From NCBI GenBank assembly GCA_050015275.1, contig JBEKBS010000003.1, forward strand, positions 62,001 through 126,000: a stretch of DNA of 64,000 nt, in the 5' to 3' direction. The notes below the pieces were generated by a model, which worked only from the letters and a program-made list of their open reading frames with translations, had not been told where the DNA came from and ran no database searches. This DNA is from DATKJS01 sp050015275 (GTDB lineage Bacteria; Acidobacteriota; Aminicenantia; Aminicenantales; Saccharicenantaceae). The position numbers were made by a program, and so were the translations under genes. Numbering within the stretch: the stretch's first letter is position 1; each line of letters opens with the position of its first letter. Positions 1 to 8,491 of the stretch are shown here, one piece after another.

Positions 1-1
1 G

Positions 2-811
2 GTCAACGACAGGATGCTCGAGGACCTTTACAATGGGGTCCAGGGAGAGCACGCCTCGAATCTGGGCGGCCTGATCGCGGACGAGATCGCCCGTCCCCTG
101 GGCATCCCCGCCTTCATCGTCGACCCCGTCGTCGTGGACGAATTCGATGATTGGGCCCGGCTGAGCGGCGTCCCGGAGATCCGTCGCCGCAGCATCTTTC
201 ATGCCCTGAACCACAAGTATTCGGCCCGCCTGGCCGCCCGCGAGCTCGGCAAGAGCTATGAGTCGGTGAACCTCATCGTCTGCCATCTCGGCGGGGGCAT
301 CTCGATCGGCGTCCACAGACAGGGCCGGGTGGTGGACGTCAACAATGCCCTGAACGGCGAAGGGCCCATCGCCCCGGAGCGGGCCGGAACTCTGCCCGCG
401 GGCGATCTGGTCGCCCTGGCCTTCTCGGGCAAGTACGCGGAGGGAGACCTTAAAAAGATGCTGACGGGCCGGGGCGGGATGGTGGCCCACCTCAAGACGA
501 ACGACATGCGAGAGACGCTCAAGCGCGTCGCCCAGGGCGACAGGCAGGCGGAGCTCGTTTTCACGGCCATGGTCGTCACCGTGGCCAAGCAGGTCGGGGC
601 GTGCGCCGCCGTCCTCAGGGGCCGAGTGGACGGGATCGTCCTGACCGGCGGGCTGGCCTTCTCGACCGAGTTCATCGCCAGGATCAAAGAGTGCATCCAA
701 TTCCTCGGACCGGTCTTCGTTTTCCCGGGGGAGAACGAAATGGTGGCGCTGGCCCAGGCTGGCCTGCGCGTGATCCGGGGCGAGGATACGGCCCTCACAT
801 ATCCGTCTTAA
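2..811 (+). CDS. buk: Butyrate kinase, C-terminal part (cut by window edge)
   Basis: This is an acetokinase-family enzyme that interconverts butyryl phosphate plus ADP with butyrate plus ATP, the substrate-level phosphorylation step of butyrate metabolism. The reading frame is open to the first base of the window, so roughly the first 85-90 residues of a normal 355-residue Buk lie outside. Visible family features are the glycine-rich CHLGGGISIG segment, the NALNGEGPIAPERAG stretch and the late LTGGLAF phosphate-binding motif. The ptb gene follows 26 bp downstream in the same direction, the classic pairing. A branched-chain acyl kinase role is equally possible, because Buk/Ptb pairs often accept isobutyrate and isovalerate. 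Confidence 0.93.
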   Translation, partial: VNDRMLEDLYNGVQGEHASNLGGLIADEIARPLGIPAFIVDPVVVDEFDDWARLSGVPEIRRRSIFHALNHKYSARLAARELGKSYESVNLIVCHLGGGISIGVHRQGRVVDVNNALNGEGPIAPERAGTLPAGDLVALAFSGKYAEGDLKKMLTGRGGMVAHLKTNDMRETLKRVAQGDRQAELVFTAMVVTVAKQVGACAAVLRGRVDGIVLTGGLAFSTEFIARIKECIQFLGPVFVFPGENEMVALAQAGLRVIRGEDTALTYPS

Positions 812-837
812 TTCAGGCAGAACCGAAGGGAGCCATT

Positions 838-1737
838 ATGATCACCACCCTCCAACAGATCGTCGATCGAGTGAAGGGCACCCCCCCCAAGCGGCTGGCC
901 GTCGCCAGCGGGGAGGACCCCCATACCATCGAGGCCGTGGGCCGCGCCGTCAGGGAGAAACTGGTCCAAGCCGTCTTGACTGGGGATAAGAACGCCATCA
1001 AAAAAGTCGCCGACGCTAACAAGGTCGACACCGGTCTTTTCGAGATCGTCCACGAGCCTGACAAGGCCAAGGCTTTGTCCCTGGCCATCGCCAAGGTCCG
1101 CTCGGGCGAGGCTGATTTTCTGATGAAAGGCCTGCTGGATTCTTCCGTCTATATCCGCGGGATCATCGACAAGGAAAAGGGCCTGCTCCCGCCCGGCAAG
1201 CTTCTGTCCCATGTGACGGTCATCCAGGTCCCGACCTGGAAGAAGCTCATCATCTGCGGCGACGTGGCCGTCATTCCTGCCCCGGACCTTGAAGCGAAGA
1301 TCGCTATCTTAAACTATGCTATCGACGTTGCCCATAAACTCGGGATCGAAAAGCCCAAGGCCGTCCTCCTCTCGGCGGTCGAGAAAGTGAACCTCAAGAT
1401 GCCCTCGACGACGGAATCGGCCATCATCTCCAAGATGGCTGAACGCGGCCAGATCAAGGGCGCCGTGGTCGACGGGCCGCTGGCCCTGGACGTGGCTTTC
1501 AGCGAAGAGAGCGCCCAGATCAAGGGCATCAAGTCGCCGGTGGCCGGAGACGCCGATATCCTGGTCTTTCCCAGCATCGAGGCGGGCAACATCTTCTTTA
1601 AAGCGTCCACCTACCTGGCTAAAGGGGAACTGGGGGCCATCGTGGCCGGGGCCACTTGCCCATGCATCCTCACCTCGCGCTCGGATTCCGAAGATAGCAA
1701 GTTCTTCTCGATCGCCCTCGGTTCGCTCCTGACCTAG
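838..1737 (+). CDS. ptb: Phosphate butyryltransferase
   Basis: The 299-residue protein has the length and layout of phosphate acetyl/butyryltransferases, which convert butyryl-CoA plus phosphate to butyryl phosphate and CoA in the cytoplasm. Recognisable parts are the FLMKGLLDSS segment, the VIPAPDLEAKIAI stretch and the ending IVAGATCPCILTSRSD, typical of this family. The frame extends upstream, but the ATG at 838 is preceded by a GGGAG-type ribosome site and gives the normal family length. It forms an operon with buk just upstream. The exact acyl chain (butyryl or branched) cannot be fixed from sequence. Confidence 0.93.
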   Translation: MITTLQQIVDRVKGTPPKRLAVASGEDPHTIEAVGRAVREKLVQAVLTGDKNAIKKVADANKVDTGLFEIVHEPDKAKALSLAIAKVRSGEADFLMKGLLDSSVYIRGIIDKEKGLLPPGKLLSHVTVIQVPTWKKLIICGDVAVIPAPDLEAKIAILNYAIDVAHKLGIEKPKAVLLSAVEKVNLKMPSTTESAIISKMAERGQIKGAVVDGPLALDVAFSEESAQIKGIKSPVAGDADILVFPSIEAGNIFFKASTYLAKGELGAIVAGATCPCILTSRSDSEDSKFFSIALGSLLT

Positions 1738-1794
1738 CCCACGAAAGGCGAGTCGGTTATCCATCATTTAAGCCTCGGGCCAAAATGAGGGGGC

Positions 1795-1819
1795 GAGGGG
1801 GTGAGTTTCCCTCTTTTTT
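1795..1819 (+). terminator. Intrinsic terminator after ptb
   Basis: GAGGG (1795-1799) can pair with CCCTC (1809-1813) around a nine-base loop, followed directly by six T residues. The stem is short, but the position, 58 bp after the ptb stop, fits the end of the buk-ptb transcript. Confidence 0.5.
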
Positions 1820-1913
1820 CGGAAGACGGGGCAGCCGCTCCTGGAGGCCTCCTCTCGCTATCTGTCCTGGCGCGTAATAAGATAAGGTTGCAATTCAACG
1901 GAGGGGGGATCCG

Positions 1914-2402
1914 ATGGGCCATCATATCAACCCGCTTAAAGCAAAGCCTCTCGTCGCCGGCGTGATCCTGTTGGGATCGGCTTCGCCGGCTTTCTCCAAT
2001 CCCGTTGGGCCCCCAGGCGGCCCCTTTCTCGGCGTCATCATGGCCTTGATCTGCGAAACTCTGGTCATCGGCTATCTTTTGGCAAAACGGAAGTTCCGAT
2101 TCGGCCGGATCACCTGGACTTGGTTTCCCATCACCCTTGTCACCTTCGGCTTATTTTTTTGGGCCAGCGGCGTCGCCGGCGAGCGCTGGGGCCTCCGCTC
2201 AGGCACGGTCCTCTGGTTTTCATCGATGCTTTTTCTTGAAGTTCTCGTCGTGCTGATCGAGGCCGCTATCATCAAGATTTTATCGGCCATCCGCTTTTAC
2301 AGGGACTCCGCCGAGCCCTTCCCGATGAAGTCGGCCCTCGCGATTTCGGCCGTCGGCAATGCCGTTTCTCTTCTTATAGGGCTGATCTTTTGGTTCATAT
2401 AA
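1914..2402 (+). CDS. Small integral membrane protein, unknown function
   Basis: I do not recognise this 162-residue protein. It begins with a hydrophobic stretch ending in SASPAFSNP, which could be a cleaved signal peptide. Three further membrane segments follow, around residues 43-58, 72-90 and 100-125, and another lies at the C-terminus (about 138-161, ending GLIFWFI). No catalytic motif is visible. The ATG follows a strong GGAGGGGGG ribosome site. It stands alone between the ptb terminator and a promoter for the next gene, so context says nothing about function. The gene is real by coding character and ribosome site. Confidence 0.7.
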   Translation: MGHHINPLKAKPLVAGVILLGSASPAFSNPVGPPGGPFLGVIMALICETLVIGYLLAKRKFRFGRITWTWFPITLVTFGLFFWASGVAGERWGLRSGTVLWFSSMLFLEVLVVLIEAAIIKILSAIRFYRDSAEPFPMKSALAISAVGNAVSLLIGLIFWFI

Positions 2403-2450
2403 GTCTCAGCATGTAACGCCTGTCATTGAATTCCCGCCTCGACCTTCCGG

Positions 2451-2480
2451 TTGACAGGGTTCTCGACGATTCACTATAGT
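2451..2480 (+). promoter_or_regulatory. Sigma-70-type promoter for the Asp-box protein gene
   Basis: TTGACA (2451-2456) and TATAGT (2475-2480) are separated by 18 bp, with the start codon 29 bp beyond the -10 box. The -35 box is a perfect consensus match. Confidence 0.7.
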
Positions 2481-2509
2481 GGAGTCTCATTCCATTCGGG
2501 AGGTGTCCG

Positions 2510-4912
2510 ATGTCCATCCGCGGGAAACAAGCCCCGGTGAAAATCGCTCTCTTATCCATCCTGCTTCTGTCCCTGGCTCTGATCCCCTTCGCGGAGCAGG
2601 CCAGGAAGCCGGCGGTCCTTCAGTCCACGAACCCCGACCTGCGTTTCAAAGGGTTCGAACAGTACAAGGCCATGCAGCAGGCCTCGAAATTCAAGGACCT
2701 CAAGTGGCAGTACCTAGGCCCGACGAACATCAGCGGCCGGGTCACGGACGTCGCCGTCGTGACCCCGAAGGGCCGGAATTATACGATCTACGTCGCCGCG
2801 GCTTCCGGTGGCGTCTGGAAAACGGAGAACGAGGGCACGACCTGGACCCCGGTCTTCGAGCATGAGGCCACGGCGGCAATCGGCGACATCGCCATCGCCC
2901 CTTCCAACTCCCAGATCGTCTGGGTCGGGACCGGCGAGCACAACATCTTCCGGAGCTCCCAGGCCGGCATCGGCGTCTATAAGTCCGCCGACGGCGGCAA
3001 GACCTGGTCCCACATGGGGCTCGCCGACACCAACACGATCGCCCGGATCGTCGTCCACCCAAAAAACCCGGACGTCGTCTACATCGCGGCCGGTGGGCAC
3101 GAATGGACTTCGAACCCGGAACGCGGCGTCTTCAAGACGGTCGACGGCGGCAAGACTTGGGACAAGGTCCTTTTCGTCAACGACCAGACCGGGGCCTACG
3201 ACCTCGTCATGGATCCCAAGGACAATAATACGCTCTACGCAGCGACATGGCAGAGGACGCGGAAGAAATGGAACGACCCCCGGAACTTCCCCGACTACAC
3301 GGGAAGCGGCATTTATAAGACCACCGACGCGGGCAAGACGTGGACTCCCGTCAACGCCGGCCTCCCCGAGGCGAAGTTCCGCGGCCGGATCGGGCTCGAC
3401 CTCTGCCTGACGAAGCCGAACGTCCTCTACGCGCTGGTCGACAATTACGAGATCTCCCGAAAGGCGACGGCGGATGAGGAGACGGATGCCTACGGCGTCC
3501 CTTCGAGCGGCATCATCAAGGGAGCCACGGTCTTCCGGTCCGACGATGGGGGCGCCTCTTGGAAGCAAGTGAGCGGGCTGACCCCCGAACAGAAGACGTT
3601 CATGGAGCGCCACTCCAACACCTACGGCTGGGTCTTCGGCCAGATCCGCGTCGACCCCAACGATGAGAACACCGTCTACATCCTGGGCGTGCCGTTCAGC
3701 GTCTCGGCCGACGGCGGCAAGACCTTCAAATACGTCCGGAGCCCCGGCGGCGACAACCACGCCTTGTGGATCGACCCGGAGAACTCGAACTACCTGATCA
3801 AGGGCTTCGACCAGGGCGTCGCCGTATCCTACGATAAGGGCCGGAACTGGCGCTACTGGCAGGACGGGATCCCCGTCTGTCAGTTCTTCAACATCGCCTA
3901 CGATATGGGGACGCCGTTCAAGGTCTACGGCTCGATGCAGGACCACGGCAGCTTCCGCGCGCCCGTCGACCTAAGCCAGGGCCGGGACAAGATCCCCGCC
4001 CAGAAGTTCGAGAACGCCCCAGGCGGTGAGGGCTCGAATCAGGCCATCGACCCGACCAATCCCAACATCGTCTATTCGGCCGGCTTTTACGGGACGATCA
4101 TGAGGAGCGAGTACGACAAGCCGGGCGAATTCCCCGGGTATCCCTACACCAAGGAGCTGCTCCCTCCGCCGTATGAAAACGAGCCGCGGCTCCGCGGGCA
4201 GTGGCTCGCCCCTTTCATCCTCTCACCGCACAACCCGAACATCGTCTACCACGGCATGCAGTTCATCTTCCGGTCCCTCGACCGGGGCGACACTTGGGAG
4301 AGGATCAGCCCCGACCTGACGTGGAACACGGCCTCTGAAATGGGGGATATCCCCTACCACACCCTCTTCGCCATCTCCGAATCGCCCCTCAGGTACGGCC
4401 TCATCTACGCCGGGACCGACGATGGCCGGCTCTGGGTCACGAAGGACGGCGGCAAAGCCTGGCAGGAGATTACGGCCGGCCTGGCTCCGGGCAAGTGGAT
4501 GTCGCGGGTCGTCGCTTCGGCGTACAAGCTGGGCACGGTCTACCTGACCCAGAACGGCAAGCGGGAGGACGATTTCACGCCCTATGTCTGGAAGTCTGCG
4601 GATTACGGCAAGACGTGGACGAACATCGCCGCGGGCATCCCGGTCGGCCCGGTCAACGTCATCCGGGAAGACCCCGTGAACGAGAACATCCTCTACGTCG
4701 GCACGGACATGGGCGTCTATGTCACGACCGACGGCGGCAAGACCTGGATGGCCCTGGGCGCGAACCTGCCGACCGCCTACGTCCACGACCTCATCATCCA
4801 CTCGCGGGACAACGTCATCGTCATCGCGACCCACGGCCGCGGCATGTGGGCCCTCGACGCCAATCCCGTCAACGAGAAGGACAAGCGGCGGAGATTTTTC
4901 TACGAGGATTGA
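2510..4912 (+). CDS. Secreted Asp-box (BNR/sortilin-like) beta-propeller protein
   Basis: This 800-residue protein starts with a Sec signal peptide (about residues 1-28; hydrophobic core LLSILLLSLALIPF). The mature part consists of sortilin/VPS10-like or BNR propeller blades. At least nine Asp-box motifs of the form S/T-x-D-x-G-x-T-W can be read, for example SADGGKTW, TVDGGKTW, TTDAGKTW, SADYGKTW and TTDGGKTW. Databases often name such proteins glycosyl hydrolase or exo-alpha-sialidase, but I see no sialidase arginine triad or other catalytic set, so a structural, binding or regulatory role is as likely. Start choice is supported by GGGAGGTG six bases before the ATG and by the promoter just upstream. 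Confidence 0.85.
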   Translation: MSIRGKQAPVKIALLSILLLSLALIPFAEQARKPAVLQSTNPDLRFKGFEQYKAMQQASKFKDLKWQYLGPTNISGRVTDVAVVTPKGRNYTIYVAAASGGVWKTENEGTTWTPVFEHEATAAIGDIAIAPSNSQIVWVGTGEHNIFRSSQAGIGVYKSADGGKTWSHMGLADTNTIARIVVHPKNPDVVYIAAGGHEWTSNPERGVFKTVDGGKTWDKVLFVNDQTGAYDLVMDPKDNNTLYAATWQRTRKKWNDPRNFPDYTGSGIYKTTDAGKTWTPVNAGLPEAKFRGRIGLDLCLTKPNVLYALVDNYEISRKATADEETDAYGVPSSGIIKGATVFRSDDGGASWKQVSGLTPEQKTFMERHSNTYGWVFGQIRVDPNDENTVYILGVPFSVSADGGKTFKYVRSPGGDNHALWIDPENSNYLIKGFDQGVAVSYDKGRNWRYWQDGIPVCQFFNIAYDMGTPFKVYGSMQDHGSFRAPVDLSQGRDKIPAQKFENAPGGEGSNQAIDPTNPNIVYSAGFYGTIMRSEYDKPGEFPGYPYTKELLPPPYENEPRLRGQWLAPFILSPHNPNIVYHGMQFIFRSLDRGDTWERISPDLTWNTASEMGDIPYHTLFAISESPLRYGLIYAGTDDGRLWVTKDGGKAWQEITAGLAPGKWMSRVVASAYKLGTVYLTQNGKREDDFTPYVWKSADYGKTWTNIAAGIPVGPVNVIREDPVNENILYVGTDMGVYVTTDGGKTWMALGANLPTAYVHDLIIHSRDNVIVIATHGRGMWALDANPVNEKDKRRRFFYED

Positions 4913-4913
4913 C

Positions 4914-5510
4914 GTGCCCCGGCCGGGCTGGCCGACGGCCGCGGGGCTGTCCCGCACGATCGTGCTCGACGGCATCGGGCCCGTCCTCTTCATGAAGAGC
5001 CGGCGGGCCCGCCGCATCGGACTGACGGTCCGCGCCTCCCGAGGAGTGCGGGTTGCCGTCCCGGCACGCGTTCCCTTCGAGGAGGCCCGCCGGGCCGCGG
5101 TCTCCAAGAGGGAATGGGTCCGGCGGACCCTCATACGGATCGAGCGCGCCCGGGACCGCTGCCGAGAGGCGATCGCCGCCGCCGAACGTCTCGACCGCAG
5201 GCAGGCCAGGGCCGGGCTGAACCAAAGGCTGGCCGAGCTGGCCGCGGAACACGGTTTCACCTGCCGGGGGCTGAGCGTCCGGACCCAAAGCACGCTCTGG
5301 GGAAGCGCATCGCCCTCCGGCCGCATCCAACTCAACGCCCGCCTGACCGTCCTGCCTCCCGACCTCGCCGACTATGTCATCCTCCACGAGCTCGTCCACA
5401 CCCGCCTCAGGGGCCACGGCCGCGAATTCTGGCGGGAACTCGAACGTCACTGTCCCGACGCCCGCCGGCGCCAGAAGCGGCTGCGGGAATACTCACTGGC
5501 GCTGTTCTGA
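4914..5510 (+). CDS. YgjP-type M48-like zinc metallopeptidase
   Basis: The 198-residue cytoplasmic protein has the DUF45/YgjP layout: a basic N-terminal strand region (RRARRIGLTVR), a helical middle, then HELVH (residues 158-162) followed by a third histidine in GHG (168) and FW, the SprT/WLM zinc pattern. Later comes the CPDARRRQKRLREY helix. The physiological substrate of the family is not well established; roles beside restriction systems or in protein quality control have been proposed. I chose the GTG at 4914, two bases after the preceding stop and behind GAGG, because it includes the first family strand (GPVLFMKSRRAR); the internal ATG would cut it off. GTG at 4962 is an alternative. 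Confidence 0.8.
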   Translation: MPRPGWPTAAGLSRTIVLDGIGPVLFMKSRRARRIGLTVRASRGVRVAVPARVPFEEARRAAVSKREWVRRTLIRIERARDRCREAIAAAERLDRRQARAGLNQRLAELAAEHGFTCRGLSVRTQSTLWGSASPSGRIQLNARLTVLPPDLADYVILHELVHTRLRGHGREFWRELERHCPDARRRQKRLREYSLALF

Positions 5511-5526
5511 AAAGAGGGGGGCTGAT

Positions 5527-5554
5527 TTGATTTGACCTCGGGATTTGTTATAAT
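5527..5554 (+). promoter_or_regulatory. Sigma-70-type promoter for the S9 peptidase gene
   Basis: TTGATT (5527-5532) and a perfect TATAAT (5549-5554) are 16 bp apart. Transcription would start near 5561, giving a 5-prime leader of about 130 nt before the ATG at 5691. Confidence 0.6.
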
Positions 5555-5690
5555 CCGCGCCTTGCCAATGACCCCGAGCGTCCGCGATTGTCCCGCCGTC
5601 CTGACGAAACGCCGATTCGGCGGAGAGCGGACAAGATTGCGGCGCTCAACGATTCTCAAATCCCAGTCATCCCTCAAGGAGGTCCTTGCC

Positions 5691-8411
5691 ATGTCTCTTC
5701 GCATCGCCACCCGTCGTGCTGCCGGCGTAGCGGCAGTCGCTATCCTCATTTTCGCCTTTTTAGCGATCGGCCCCGTCCGGGCATCCGGACCGGAGATGAA
5801 GAAGGCCGACAAGGCCAACTACGAGTTGGCCGCTCGCTTCACCGCCGCCAAGGTCGGGAAACTCGTCTTCGACATGTCTGTCCAGGCTCACTGGCTGGAA
5901 ACAGGCGACAGGTTCTGGTACAGCTGGGAGACGAGCAGGGGCCGGTCGTTTTACATCGTCGACCCCCTGCGCGGCGCGAAGACCCCGCTCTTCGACAACG
6001 CCAGGATGGCCGCGCAGCTGACCGAGATCGTCCTGACGCCCTATGACTCCCAGCACCTGCCCTTCAAGACCGTGAAATTCATCGACAAGGACACGGCCCT
6101 CCGCCTGGAGCTCGAGGTCCAGAAGGACTCGGACGTCCGCCTCGGCGACAAGATCGTCAAGGCCGGCGACATCGAGAAAAAGCGGGAGGATGCCAAGAAG
6201 GCCAAGGAAGACGCGGCCAAGCAGGGCGACAAGAAAGGCCAGGAGAAGAAAGAACAAGACAAGAAGGATCTGGAAAAGAAGGAGCAGGATAAAAAAGAGC
6301 AGGACAAGAAGGACGCCGGCAAGGACAAGGAGAAGGAGCCCGAGAAGAAGACGACCACCCTCTATTTCGATTATCAGCTCGCCGCCGGAGTGCTCAAGCT
6401 CCTCCCCGACTACGAGGCGCCGCTCAAGCGGCCCAAATGGGCGTCCGTGTCCCCCGACGAGAAGGTCGTTGTCTTCGCCCGCGGCCATAACCTCTTTATG
6501 ATGGACGCCGAGAACTTCAAGCTGGCCCAGAAAAAGGCCGACGACGCCAACATCAGGGAGGTCCAGATCACGACCGACGGCGAGGAGCATTATTCCTACG
6601 CCCGCGACCTGAACGAGGAAGACAAGAAAGAGCTCCAGAAGGACGAGAAGGACCGCAAGGACTACCGTGTCCCGGCCGGCTATATCGTCTGGTCCAAGGA
6701 CTCGAAAAAGTTCGCCTGCATCCGTGAGGACGAGCGCAAGGTGGGCGACCTCTGGGTCATCAACGTCCTGGCCAACTCGCGCCCGACGCTCGAAACCTAT
6801 CGGTACGCCATGCCGGGAGAAGAGGGCCAGCCCCAGCCCGAGCTCCTCGTCTTCGACATCGCAAGTAAGGGCAAGGTCAAGATCAAGGCCGAAGCCTTCA
6901 AGGACCAGGCCCTGAGCGTCGAGACCGCGCCCCGCCGCAACGTGGAGCGCGAGAAAGACTTCCCGCCGCCCTCGCAGTGGCTGAGCGACACCTCGGACAA
7001 GCTCTATTTCGGGCGCCAGAGCCGCGACCTCCACAAGGTCGACGTCTGCGTCGCCGACACGGCGACGGGCGACGCGAAGGTCCTCATCGAGGAACGCCTG
7101 AACACCTACGTCGAGGTCGAGCCCCTCCGGCTCCTCAACGGCGGCAAAGAAATGGTCTGGTGGTCCGAGCGCGACGGCTGGGGCCATTACTATCTCTATG
7201 ACGGCGACGGCAAGCTCAAGTCGCAGGTCACCTCAGGCGAGTTCACCTGCCAGGGGATCGAGGGCGTCGACGAGAAGACGCGGGTCCTCTACTTCAACGC
7301 CTGCGGCCGCGAGCCGAATGAAGACCCTTACTATATCCACCTTTACCGCGTCAACCTCGACGGCGCGGGGCTGCGGCTCCTCAATCCCGGCGACGCCAAT
7401 CACGGCGCAGACGCCGACGACAACCTCCGGGTGTTCATCGACACCTCCTCCCGGGTCAACACGGCTCCCGTATCGGAGCTGCGGGACATGATGGGGAACG
7501 TCCTCCTCAAGCTCGAGACGACCGACACGAGCGCCCTCGTCGAAGCCGGATACAAGTTCCCTGAGCCGTTCAAGGTCAAGGCCGACGACGGGATCACCGA
7601 CCTCTACGGCGTCATGTACAAGCCCTTCGACTTCGATCCCGCCGTGAAGTACCCGATCATCGCCTACGTCTACCCGGGCCCCCAGACCGAGAGCGTGACA
7701 AAAACGTTCTCACCGAAGAACGGCAACGTCGCCCTGGCCCAGCTCGGCTTCATCGTCATCGAAGTCGGCAACCGCGGCGGCAACCCGATGCGTTCGAAGT
7801 GGTATCACAACTACGGCTACGGCAACCTCCGCGACTACGGCCTGGCCGACAAGAAGCGGGCCATCGAGCAGCTGGCCATCAAATATCCCTATATCGACGT
7901 CGACCGGGTCGGCATCTACGGCCACTCGGGCGGCGGCTTCATGACGGCCGCGGCCCTGCTCGTCTACCCCGACTTCTTCAAGGTCGGCGTGTCCTCGTCG
8001 GGCAACCACGAGAACAACATCTACAACCGCTGGTGGAGCGAGAAGCATCACGGCGTCAAGGAGGTCACGGACAAGGAAGGGAACATCAAGTTCGAGTACA
8101 GCATCGAGAAGAACTCCGAGATCGCCAAAAACCTCAAGGGCCATCTCCTGCTGACGACCGGGGACATGGACAACAACGTCCACCCGGGGAATACGATCCG
8201 GTTGGCCAACGCCCTGATCAAGGCCAACAAGCGGTTCGACTTCTTCCTCTTCCCGGGCCAGCGCCACGGCTACGGCGACATGAACGACTACTGGTTCTGG
8301 ATCCGGGCCGACTACTTCGCCAAGTACCTCCTCGGTGACTTCTCCCAGACCGTCGACCTCATCGAGCTCCAGAAGGAGAAGGAGCAGACGGGGGACAAGA
8401 AGGGGCGGTGA
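5691..8411 (+). CDS. Secreted S9-family prolyl oligopeptidase / dipeptidyl peptidase
   Basis: The 906-residue protein carries a Sec signal peptide (core AAVAILIFAFLAIGPVRA), an N-terminal DPP-IV-type beta-propeller and a C-terminal alpha/beta-hydrolase domain. The catalytic triad reads as Ser746 in GHSGGG, Asp827 in GDMDNNVH and His859 in QRHGYGD. The family removes dipeptides or cleaves after proline or small residues; specificity here is not predictable. A low-complexity Lys/Glu/Asp-rich segment (about residues 161-220) interrupts the propeller. Start choice: AAGGAGG (5676-5682) sits eight bases before the ATG at 5691, and a longer in-frame start would bury the signal peptide. It is monocistronic from its own promoter. 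Confidence 0.92.
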   Translation: MSLRIATRRAAGVAAVAILIFAFLAIGPVRASGPEMKKADKANYELAARFTAAKVGKLVFDMSVQAHWLETGDRFWYSWETSRGRSFYIVDPLRGAKTPLFDNARMAAQLTEIVLTPYDSQHLPFKTVKFIDKDTALRLELEVQKDSDVRLGDKIVKAGDIEKKREDAKKAKEDAAKQGDKKGQEKKEQDKKDLEKKEQDKKEQDKKDAGKDKEKEPEKKTTTLYFDYQLAAGVLKLLPDYEAPLKRPKWASVSPDEKVVVFARGHNLFMMDAENFKLAQKKADDANIREVQITTDGEEHYSYARDLNEEDKKELQKDEKDRKDYRVPAGYIVWSKDSKKFACIREDERKVGDLWVINVLANSRPTLETYRYAMPGEEGQPQPELLVFDIASKGKVKIKAEAFKDQALSVETAPRRNVEREKDFPPPSQWLSDTSDKLYFGRQSRDLHKVDVCVADTATGDAKVLIEERLNTYVEVEPLRLLNGGKEMVWWSERDGWGHYYLYDGDGKLKSQVTSGEFTCQGIEGVDEKTRVLYFNACGREPNEDPYYIHLYRVNLDGAGLRLLNPGDANHGADADDNLRVFIDTSSRVNTAPVSELRDMMGNVLLKLETTDTSALVEAGYKFPEPFKVKADDGITDLYGVMYKPFDFDPAVKYPIIAYVYPGPQTESVTKTFSPKNGNVALAQLGFIVIEVGNRGGNPMRSKWYHNYGYGNLRDYGLADKKRAIEQLAIKYPYIDVDRVGIYGHSGGGFMTAAALLVYPDFFKVGVSSSGNHENNIYNRWWSEKHHGVKEVTDKEGNIKFEYSIEKNSEIAKNLKGHLLLTTGDMDNNVHPGNTIRLANALIKANKRFDFFLFPGQRHGYGDMNDYWFWIRADYFAKYLLGDFSQTVDLIELQKEKEQTGDKKGR

Positions 8412-8491
8412 TCATGTGGGCTTCAACCCTCCTTAATGACTATTATTTTCGGACGCTTTGATATAAATAGTAGGAAAGGGAGTCTGAAATA

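Noticed and set aside
2714..3946. Long open frame on the minus strand inside the Asp-box protein gene (about 410 codons)
   Set aside because: It is a mirror of the GC-rich third-position bias of the real gene. The translation is Val/Asp/Gly/Arg-rich with no domain, and no ribosome site.
6172..6351. Lys/Glu-rich repeat in the S9 gene as a frameshift or assembly artefact
   Set aside because: The frame continues on both sides into propeller blades with normal motifs, so it is treated as a true insertion.
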